DNA from: Calliopum simillimum
Lineage: Eukaryota; Arthropoda; Insecta; Diptera; Lauxaniidae
DNA: 64,000 nt
Direction: 5' to 3'
NCBI GenBank assembly: GCA_951812925.1
Contig: OX638369.1
Location: 54,572,373 to 54,636,372, forward strand
Shown here: piece after piece, positions 54,700 through 64,000 of the stretch
Position numbering within the stretch: the first letter of the stretch is position 1
Layout: every line of letters starts with the position of its first letter
The notes under the pieces: model-generated
What the model saw: the letters and a program-made list of their open reading frames with translations, nothing else
What the model was told of the DNA's origin: nothing
Database searches by the model: none
Position numbers and translations under genes: made by a program

Positions 54700-55091
54700 T
54701 GTCAACTTAAAACAAAGTTTAGTTTTTTGCTCCTATGTCCCTTGAAGTGTCAAAGTGAAGCATAACGAAAAAATAGGAATTTCTGTGCTGTCTTCGATGA
54801 AGAAAATCGCAAGTTTTTTCAAGTGAAAATATTTTAATTTTTTAAAAAACAAAGAAACATTGAAAAGCACAATTGGAAAACTATTAAAAAATTGTGGAGA
54901 AAGTTACAAAAAAGTAAAATAAATAAAATTCGTAAAGGAAAAAGTGCTCATAAGTGAAAAAATTGTTAAAACCAGAAAAAGGAAAAACTTAAAATTATGG
55001 AGAAAAAAAATGTTATCTTGGTGAATCGGTGAAATTTTTTTTTCCTTTTCAAAGACCACGTCCGTCTGTCGCTACCGCCTGACGTTTGACG
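54700..55091 (+). other. Possible 5' UTR first exon of a gene to the right
   Basis: A-rich, AAGTGAAAA-type leader sequence ends at TTTGAC followed by GTAAGTTTACG, a strong splice donor at 55092. The DNA after it (55200-55600) is unusually GC-rich for the window, with CTG/TTG repeats. No coding exon that would follow is seen within the window, so this is tentative. Confidence 0.25.
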
Positions 55092-56189
55092 TAAGTTTAC
55101 GTGTAAATTAAAATAAATTTTCTCAATATTTGTTACATATTCAAGTATTTAATTACATTGTGAAATTTTTGTTGCAATTTGTTTTGATGTGATGCGACTG
55201 TAGCGTCTGTAAAACGTCGCTATCATGGAAGCGACCTTTGATTTTTGTTTGTAACGCGTTGGGCGCGGGGGTGTAGTCAGTTTTAATGCTTTTGGGTTAG
55301 CGGGTTACTTGGCGGGTGAGACAGGCGCAGGTGTTACTTTGACTCTGCTGCTGCTGTTGTGTTGTTGTTGCTGCACCCAGCCCCAGCGCATTTCGTTCTT
55401 CGTTTTTATATTTCTTTAATTTTGCAAGGGCAGCCTGGGGGAATTCTTTTCTGAATTTTCTTTGTATCGAAATTTACGTCCATGTTGTTTTGCCCCATTC
55501 GGTTCTGTGTACTTTATGTTGTTTTGTTTCTGTGTCGTTTTTATTGTTGTCTCTGCTCGTGAATCAGTTGTTTTTGGTTTTATCAAAAATTAAACATGGA
55601 TTTTTTTTTCTATTTTTGTCTTAATTTTGATAAGAAATGAATGACCACAGAAAAGCAAGTCATTTAATTTTACATTATTTAAAGAAATTTGATTGTTAAT
55701 TATTATATTTCGATTTCGTGGGGATTCCGCATGGCAATCTGGGGCTTATAATATATATAACAGCTCTGAGTCAACATATTCCTCAGAAAATACGTAATTT
55801 CCGAAGACTTTGTGTTAGAAATTATATTCGGTGAGTAAGTAATCTAATATACCAGAGGCAGGCTTCATCATGGTGCAACGAGCATAAAGTTTGAATAGAA
55901 CGAACGATATATCAATGTTTTATAAAATGTTTAAAAATTCTCGTTAGTTCGATATTTCGTTAAAATCTCATCTTAGTTCTATGTATTATTACTATCCTTA
56001 CTGTATTTCCGTAGCAGTGCATACTTTTGTTTGTACTCATTTAAATGGTTTAAGTTTCCATCAGCGACACCGAATATTTTTGTTTTAAACTTTGTTTTAT
56101 TAAGATTTTACTCTAAGAAAATATCATATTACGAAATCAAAAAATTTCGCTCGGATCTACATAGTTTTCTATCTGAGGTACGGTTTACG
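55092..56189. other. Non-coding, locally GC-rich
   Basis: Contains a GGGCGCGGGGGTG stretch near 55261 and CTGCTGCTG/TTGTTGTTG repeats near 55350. No gene recognised. Confidence 0.4.
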
Positions 56190-57474
56190 AGATACATTAG
56201 TTTTCCGATTTCACACACTTTCGATTCTACAAAGAATCAAATAACGAAGAACTAATTTTTTCACCAAGATCAAACATACATTTTGTCATACTACAAAGGA
56301 CCAAAAATAGTTCTGAAAACAAGTCACATATTTTTAGTAATTGATATAAATATGAAGATTAGGGTGCAGCACTTTTTCGAAATAATGGAAAAATTATAGG
56401 TTGCATCAAAGATTATCTTAGGAGCAGGCCTTAAAACAAAGACTGCATACTTAGTTTTAGTCAAAACCCCCGAAAAGATGCCCCGCCCGGGGCTTGAATG
56501 AAGGTCTAAACGACAAAAATCATTGTTTTTTCGCAGTTTTTTTATTTTATCTCAAAAACCACGAAACTATTGGTAGTAATTCATCCTAAACCTTTGGAAG
56601 GGATTAATTTTCTACATTTTTTGTTTTTTTTTTTCTCATTGCTCCACAGTGAAGTTTGCCCTATGGAAGTACCGGAAGAAGTTAAAATTTTTTGATTCAA
56701 AAAACGGTTTTTTTCCTATAACTCAAGATGCAAGAGACACACAAAAACTTTAGACCACAATAAATGTAGGAAATCTGTTTTCCTATAGTTTTGCTTTGAA
56801 ATCTTTATTCCAAAAGTAAACGGTTTCCCGCTAGAGGCCGAAATTTGCTAAAAATAATTGTGTATCATGAAAAAGCGTCCTTTTATTGTTTTGGTTTTAA
56901 AATAAACCCAAAATTTTGATTAGAAACTAATTAAAAAATTATGAGCTTCTAAACATGGTCTTTAGAATAGAAATCGGATTGAAATTGCGCGAGATATGAT
57001 AATTCTTACATACTTTGTAATTTTTGTAAAGTTCTGATTTTGGGTATTTTTGTTTCACAGTGTATTTTGCATCCACAACTTAAGATTTTTTTATGTTTAT
57101 TACCTTACGTTAAAGGACGATAAACAGCGCAACTTTCAGGACCAAGAATGTCAAAATCGGTTTGTAGTTTCCTAGCGAATTTCAGCCTGAGATTTTGGAT
57201 TTTTTTCAATTTTTGTCAAATACGGCTTTTTTTGAGTATGAGAGACTGTATACCCTAAATACCGTAAAAAATGTGTACTATTATGTCCCAAAAACTGTAG
57301 GAAATATATTTTGCTATATTTTGCTCCTGATAGTCATCTTTCCACAGATAACAGTTTGTGCCCTAGAGGCCGATATTGGTGATAAAAAAATCGAATTTTT
57401 AGAAATTTTTATATTGAAGCAACCTTTTGATATTTTAGCTTGCAAGTTTTCCAAAAATTTTTATAAAGAGTTTA

Positions 57475-57735
57475 AGATACATTAGTTTTCCGATTTCACA
57501 CACTTTCGATTCTACAAAGGATCAAATAACGAAGAACTAATTTTTTCACCAAGATCAAACGTACATTTTGTCATACTATAAAGGACCAAAAATAGTTCTG
57601 TAAACAAGTCACAGATTTTTAGTAATTGATATAAATATGATGATTAAGGTGCAGCACTTTTTCGAAATAATGGGAAAATTATAGGTTGCATCAAAGATTA
57701 TCTTAGGAGTAGGCCTTAAAACAAAGACTGCATAC
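57475..57735. repeat. Direct duplicate of the element's left boundary
   Basis: Matches 56190-56450 with few differences, offset 1285 bp. The matching stretch includes about 170 bp of flanking DNA plus about 90 bp of the hAT-like element's left end. Confidence 0.85.
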
Positions 57736-58108
57736 TGCTTTCAAACGTAGTCTTTAGAATAGAAATCGGTTGAAATTTACGCGAGATATGACAGTTTTTA
57801 TATACTCTGTGATACAAAAAATTACCAAAAATCATATCTGCAGAATGAAAAAATACTCTTATATCTCTCCTTTATAACTTTTATATCTTGCGTAAATTCC
57901 AACCGATTTCTTTTTCAAAGACCACGTTTGAAAGCTTTTAACTTTTTCTTAAGTGTCTTTTTAAAATTTTTGGAAAATTTGTAAGCAAAAACATCAAAAG
58001 GTCGCTTCAAAATAAAAATTTCTAAAATATGATTTTTTTTTTCACAAAAATCGGCCTCTAGGGCACAAACTGTTAGCTGTGGAAAGATGACCTTCATTAG
58101 CAAAATAT

Positions 58109-58496
58109 GTATGTATGTATGTATATATGTATTCTCCTTTAACTCCTAGGAGGAGCATAGGGCCAATATGAAATCTCTCCATTTGTCACGATCCCTTGCG
58201 ATGACTTTGATCTCTTGCCACGATTTTCCCGATTCTTGGATTTCCTTTTCCAACGACCTTTTCCAGGTGGTTTTGGGTCTACCATGTCCTCTACTGCCTT
58301 GTGGATTCCACTCAAGGGCCTGGCGACAAACTTCGCTGTGTGGTTTCCGGAGAGTGTGACCAATCCATCCCCATTTGCGCAGCTTGATCTCGTTTGCTAT
58401 AGCCTTCTGTTTGCATTTTTGATGTAGCTCGGCATTTGATATAGTGCGAGGCCACCAAACCTTTAGTATACGCCTTAAGCATTTGTTGACGAATAC
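58109..58496 (-). mobile_element. 5'-truncated RTE-like LINE, C-terminal part
   Basis: 388 bp flanked by TTAGCAAAATAT on both sides (58097-58108 and 58497-58508). On the minus strand one uninterrupted frame reads CLRRILKVWWPRTISNAELH, KLRKWGWIGHTLRK, GHGRPKTTWKRSLEKEI, DKWRDFILALCSS and stop, the carboxyl end of an RTE-clade polyprotein. The tail is a TGTA/TATG microsatellite. It interrupts the right arm of the foldback at 56360-59370. Confidence 0.88.
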
Positions 58497-59663
58497 TTAG
58501 CAAAATATAGCAAAATATATTTTCTACAGTTGATATAATAGTACACATTTTTTACGGTATTTAGGGTATACAGTCTCTCATACTCAAAAAAAAGTCGTAT
58601 TTGACAAAAATTGAAAAAAATCCAAACTCTTTCTCTCGTAAGGAAACTACTAACCGATTTTGACATTCTTGGTCCTGAAAGTTGCGCTGCTTATCGTCCT
58701 TTAACGTAAGGTAATAAACATAAAAAAATCTTAAGTTGTGGATGCAAAATACACTGTGAAACAAATATACCCAAAATCAGAACTTTACAAAAAATACCAA
58801 GTATGTAAAAACTGTCATATCTCGCGTAAGTTTCAACCAATTCCTACTTTGAAGACCACGTTTGAAAGCTCTTGACTTCTTTATTAGTTTCTTATCATAA
58901 TTTTGGGTATGTTTCAAAACAAAAACATAAAAAGGTCGCTTTTACATGATATACAATTATTTTTAACAAATTTCGGCCTCTAGCGGGAAACCTTTTACTT
59001 TTGGAATGAAGATTTCATAGTTAAACTATAGGAAAACAGATTTCCTACATTTATTGAGGTCTTAAGTTTTTGTGTGTCTTTTCTATCTTGAGTTATAGGA
59101 AAGCAATGAGAAAAAAACAAAAAATTTTAGAAAATCAATCCCTTTCAAAGATTTAGGATGAATTACTACCAATAGTTTCGTGGTCTTTGAGATAAAATAA
59201 AAGAAACTGCGAAAAAACAATGATTTTTTTCGTTTAGACCTTTATTCAAGCCCCTGGCGGGCCATCTTTTCGGGGGTTTTGACCAAAACTAAGTATGCAG
59301 TTTTTGTTTTATGATCTTAATCTATGATAATTTTTGATTCACTAATTTTTTCGAATTTTGCTGCACCCTAATGAAGATGGTTTCAAGAAACTTCCGTACA
59401 TGACTTCGATTATATTGAAGATTATGATCAGCTGGAAAATGACTATATTGGTAATTCCATGCTAACTCGCTTCACAAATAGAATATTTTTAAGAGTTTAA
59501 TGGAGCTTTTGGATTAACTAAAAAATTGAATCCTTAATGAACATAATACTTTGTTCTTGTTACAGATTAGTCGAAATTTTCAGTGATAACTTAATATTTA
59601 ACCAGTAAAAATAGTAAATTGTGCTGGTAACTCGCATTACTATTTTTGGACAACATGTTCATA

Positions 59664-61690
59664 AGGGGCTCCGTGACGCTAAAATTCGCTTAAATGAATC
59701 TCTTTCTTCCCCTAGCTTCATGTGACGGTAAGCGAAACGCCCCCCTATCCATATTTTTATTATGTATATACCAGTTCAAAAGTTATTTAAGTTGCCTTTT
59801 AAGCACACTGATATGCACGTATTTTGACGTACAATACTAAATAAGTAGTAGAAAAAAATACATTCTATTTATATTCATATTAATGTATCAAGCCCTAACC
59901 GCAAAAATGGCTTAACCGACACTATTTCAGATTTCCGTTTTTTGAAAGAAATCGATAACCCGCGTCCATAAAATCTTTCCTTCAAATTTCATGACTGTAA
60001 AAAGTACCATTACGAAGCAATTTTGACTTTTGCACTTCAATGTATGCAAAGAAAATTCAAAAAAAATTTCTACTGTAAAATTTGTTTTTTGTCGGTCTTT
60101 TGGCGGTTAAGGCTCGATATAGTTGCACTAGTTTTGTTATAATATCTTTAAATTGTTATAAGTATTATTCAGGCCTATCACTGAATCCATCGTAGATACG
60201 AATTTCGTGAAATCTACGAAAGTGGTATCATTGAATCTGAATTGCTACGACGTGAACTCAAAATTCGTAGATTAGGATCACTTACTCCATCCGAAACTCA
60301 AATTTTTTTTTTAGTTTTCGACAACTAGATATGACTACCGAAGAAATATCATAATTTTATTCAAGAAATACTTCAAACTTCACGAATTACGAAGTTACGT
60401 TCGTAATTTTTTGAAATCAATAATAGCATTTTCGTAGATCTCACGAAGTTCGTATCTACGATGAATTCAATGATAGGCCTGATTATGATAATGACCGCTT
60501 TTCTGGTAAAATTTCCTTCATAAACTACAATCATTAAACTGACGGTTTTTCAGTATATCTTTGACGTTCAACGATTTTAAAGAATAACAATTTATGTTTT
60601 CAAAATATTCTTCAGTTCACACTGAAAGTGTGTTAAAAATCGTTAATCATTATAACAAAACTACAAAAATTACAAAACTAATATTTTTAAAATTATAATT
60701 TCAAGTCAGTGGGTAATCAATCATTAAAGTCAGTTTTTATTTCCGTACTTTAATTCAACCTAATTGATGAAGCATCTATTCCGACTAAATTGATGGGGTT
60801 GCATCAAATTGAACTATACTGTGGAACAGTACGCTGAATGTAGACGAAGCAGTTAAAAATCATTTTTAAAAAGTATTTAAAGGCCTCGTTTTCAATTATA
60901 TTAAATAAAGTTCCATGAAATTAAACTTAACTATGGAAAAGCTCATGAAATGAAGTTAAGAACACTGTTTAAAAATATATCATTCATTCGCTTTCTAACT
61001 GACGTAAATTAAAAAAGAAAGCATTAAATTTTTTTTTATAAAATTTTCAATAAAAAAATTTAAATGTTCGGGCTAAAAAAAAAAGATAAAAGTAAAACCT
61101 GAACCAATAAAGCAAAATTTTGCCACACTTACAAATTTATTCTCAATGACCCCTTCCTTAAACCAATTTCTTCAACAAAATTTAAAGTTTACTTTTTTTT
61201 CTCAAAACTGTGACAAGCTCAGTGCTTTTATAAAAATTAAGAGAATTAAAAAGATTGATTTACATTAAACATAAGCTAAATATTCTCTTTATATACACTA
61301 ACATTCTTGTTTGTATATTTTGTACATTTATTTTTATAATCAGGCTTAACACTGAATACACTGTAGATTCGATAATCGTAAGAACTACTATTATTGAATT
61401 TAAAATATTGTGATTGTTAATTCGAAGTTCGTAAAGTCAAAACGGCATTTTAAATCAAATAACGATACTTCTCTGACAACGAAATCGTAAAAAATTAAGA
61501 AACTAAATGTCCTTATACCTTTGCATAACTTGAGTTTAATTTTTAATTTTTTTCTTCTGAAAAATTGGTTATTTTAAACGCCGTCCCGTGACGCTTGCTG
61601 AAACCCCCCCTCCCCCCTGTGACAAAAAGTGACGCTTGCTCAAACCCCCTCCTCCCTAGAAGCGTCACGGAGTTTATGGACAGCCCCTAA
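59664..61690. mobile_element. Possible 2 kb element with GGGGCT..CCGTGACGC ends
   Basis: AAGGGGCTCCGTGACGC at 59664 is mirrored by GCGTCACGGAG..CAGCCCCT ending near 61689; the right end carries an extra GTTTATGGACA that the left lacks. GTGACGCTTGCT repeats inside the right end. A CAGGCCTATCA MITE lies inside. The interior is AT-rich and non-coding. Boundaries are uncertain. Confidence 0.4.
60180..60481. mobile_element. CAGGCCTATCA MITE, copy 2
   Basis: 302 bp, ends CAGGCCTATCACTGAATCC and TCAATGATAGGCCTG, flanked by ATT on both sides (60177-60179, 60482-60484). Nearly the same as 51368-51679; a much decayed third copy may be at about 61341-61480. Confidence 0.82.
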
Positions 61691-63212
61691 AGTAAATTTA
61701 TTTTGCAAGTTTTTGCGAAAGTTGTCGGTAGATTCCTTTACATTACACATAAATAAAGTCATCAATAAGTATTTTTTTTTTAGAAAAAAAAAAAAAATAT
61801 TATATCCTTTTTTTTAATAAAATTTAAAATTATATGGTAACTCGCGTTACTATCGATGTTTATGTAGACCAATACAAGGGGCTTTTTCTAGTTCTCAAAA
61901 TAAAAGAATAATAAAGAACTACTTCAAGCTTTTATGCACAGAAACCAAAATTAAATCAAAATTTAATAATGTTAAGTAATGTTTCTTCAATTAAACATTA
62001 GTTTGGATATAGTTGAAGGTTGAAAAGAAGTGTGAAATTTTTCCATACCTTGTCCACATTTACATGAAAATACCCATATTGAAAATGTAAAGCCAAACAT
62101 GAAGGAAAAGATGATAATTTTTTTTTTATTGATAACAACTCAGACAACTATACAGTTGGTATAAGAGTAATTTAAAAAAAAAGTTGATCTGTTATCAGAG
62201 CTTCAGAAATATTAGTACAGGCAAAATAGAAAACCTCTGGCGATTTTTGGAAAAGTGCTTGAACCAAATTCAAAAAAAAAAAAAAAAAAAAATAAAAATT
62301 AAAAATTAATTTTCTGGAATAACTGCCAATGTTAAATAGTTCTCTTTCTGTGATTCTATCGTTTAAAGAATTATATCAATGAAATTAACTTGAAAATTCT
62401 ACATCTCGCCAAGTAAGCCACTCAAATTAAGAGAATTGACCATATTATTATAGTAGGTACCTTATAGTACTCAGATTAGGGAAAAAATTTACTAAATATA
62501 ATAATCATTATGTTCGTTAAATCTGTAGACTATTGTGCCCATACAAGTAGGGAGATACCACAGCCCACAGTGGTATGGCTTTACACATGTTTGAAAAAAA
62601 AAAAATATATATAGGAGTGTTCCTATAACAATGAAATTTTGCACGCTTAATTAGTCAATAGACTCGCTTACCTTCCATAGAAAATGACCGTTCTTTTGTA
62701 AAAAAAAGATAGAATGCTCCTATGACATTGAAATTTTGTATGTTTACTTAGATGTAGCTAGTCAAGAAATATTCGTAAAAAATGGTCTTGATATGTCAAT
62801 GGATACACCTACCTTCCATATACAATTACTAACATTGCAAACTCGCATTGAAAATCACATGACCTTTTTCAAAAAATCGATGAGTTTTTCAATTGATATA
62901 TCATTTAAACTATTTACAAAATACTACTTATATAAAGAACGCAATTAAAATCTCTGTAATACCCTATTTTAACTTGCTTAGTTAACCAGAAGAATGCTGA
63001 TTAAGCACTTGAACTGTGACACATTTCCATCACATTTTTGAAATGACATGTATTAGCAGAATATGAGATAGTGTGGAAGGCCTATAACCAGGATAGTTTT
63101 CCATATAAAAAGCTTTTTGAATTGTATGGAAAAGATTAACTAGTTTGTAAAAAATTAGATAGTTTAAAAAAAAAAAACACGGCAGGGAAATTTTTTTATA
63201 TCTGGAAGTACC
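61691..63212. other. Non-coding AT-rich stretch
   Basis: Homopolymer-rich, with no ORF or repeat family that I recognise. Confidence 0.4.
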
Positions 63213-63977
63213 TAGGGTATATTCATTTTGACTAGCGTCACCTCCTGAGGCGATAAAGCCATGTCCGTCTGTCTGGCTGTGTGTGGAAATATTTTTCACG
63301 GAAAAACTAACCAAGATAATTCGATGAAATTTGGCATAGTTGCTTTGTCGTAAAAGTCAGCTCGAAGAGTTTACAATTAATGTTCTTCGTGTTTGAGTGA
63401 AATTTGGTTGGATTATCTCAAAAAACCCTTTCATTATATAATTCTTAAACTTTTGCTTATATGGGAGATGCCACGCCCTCTTGTCTGAGTTTACCTAGAT
63501 CTTGCGTTTAGCTTGCATTTATAGATCCGAGTGTTTAAGTGTAATTTGGTTGGGTTATCTCAAAAAACGCTTTCCGTATAACATTTTGAAACTTTTGTTT
63601 ATATGGGAGGTGCCACACCCTTTAGTCCGAATTCCCTAGTGTTTATGTGTATTTTGCTTCTGTTATTGCAAATATCGCTCTTATTATTGCATTTTGAATA
63701 TATTTTTTGTATGGGCGGTAGGCGTGTCCGTTGACCGATTTCGCTCATTTTCAATCCACGACGGAGGCAGAATACCAAATTTCATTAAATTATGTTACTC
63801 AGTTTTCCCAAAAAATGTATTTCCACACACACCCAGCCAGCCAGACGGACGGACATGGCTATATCGACTCAGGAGGTAACGCTGATCAAGAATATATATA
63901 CTTTTCCATACCTGCCACGCCTCCTTCTCTGCGTTACAAACGGAAGGACAAAGTGGGTGTAGGGTATAAAAATATTT
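63213..63977. repeat. Dispersed GTCCGTCTGTCTG repeat, inverted ends
   Basis: AGGGTATATTCATTTTGAC at the left and GACAAAGTGGGTGTAGGGTA at the right, with mirrored inner blocks (GCCATGTCCGTCTGTCTGG and its inverse near 63850). Same family as 43703-44768 and 21460-21865. The interior has two GGGAGRTGCCAC blocks. Confidence 0.6.
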
Positions 63978-64000
63978 TCAAAACGCAATATTCAGGTATG

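Larger units (their letters stand above)
56360..59370. mobile_element. hAT-like foldback element, 3.0 kb
   Basis: Ends TAGGGTGCAGCA and TGCTGCACCCTA, flanked by ATGAAGAT on both sides (56352-56359 and 59371-59378), an 8-bp target duplication. Arms of more than 1 kb are largely complementary (for example CTAGAGGCCGAAATTTG near 56835 and CAAATTTCGGCCTCTAG near 58967). The middle is rearranged: it contains a 261-bp copy of DNA spanning its own left boundary (57475-57735), and the right arm is split by an RTE-like LINE. No transposase frame. Confidence 0.85.

Overview
The window looks like nuclear DNA of a brachyceran fly (an acalyptrate such as a tephritid would fit; the species is not determinable from sequence alone). 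It is AT-rich, its genes have short GT-AG introns plus a few very long ones, and it is packed with nested transposon debris. Six protein-coding genes are supported. I rebuilt their exons by reading splice sites; in each of the four spliced genes the exon lengths add up to a whole number of codons.

Layout. 1-393 (+): 3' end of a mitochondrial aspartyl-tRNA synthetase gene. 1,681-5,914 (-): a five-exon pancreatic-type lipase. 12,458-35,798 (-): an eleven-exon TRIM45-type protein (RING, two B-boxes, coiled coil, filamin repeat, Cys/His tail) of 1,103 aa. Its roughly 12.8 kb second intron splits the RING domain and holds, on the opposite strand, a complete three-exon MANEA-like (GH99) type II membrane protein, 19,587-28,701 (+). 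37,750-53,185 (-): the condensin II subunit Cap-D3 in nine exons (1,313 aa). Its 9.2 kb first intron holds the intronless ubiquinone-biosynthesis gene Coq6, 49,375-50,796 (+). Two unrelated host genes therefore each carry a complete antisense gene in an intron. From 53.2 kb to the end no coding gene is seen; 54.7-55.1 kb resembles a 5' UTR exon of a gene lying further right.

The most notable gene is the MANEA-like one. Its fold-wide similarity to endo-alpha-1,2-mannosidase is clear, but both catalytic glutamates are replaced (Asn and Asp), so it looks like a GH99 pseudoenzyme.

Mobile DNA. Many elements can be delimited to the base by target-site duplications (TSDs): three elements with 8-bp TSDs (hAT-like), including one built of a GACCAA-type hexamer repeat and a 3.0 kb foldback; a 2.1 kb CACTA-ended palindrome with a 3-bp TSD; a 5.7 kb element with long inverted arms, a 445-bp tandem array and a Helitron inside it; a TTAA-flanked element with a 107-bp hairpin inserted in it; a deleted mariner; and several LINEs (I-like with RNase H, and RTE-like), one inserted inside another. 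Most lie in introns, so the long palindromes should be transcribed with their host pre-mRNAs.
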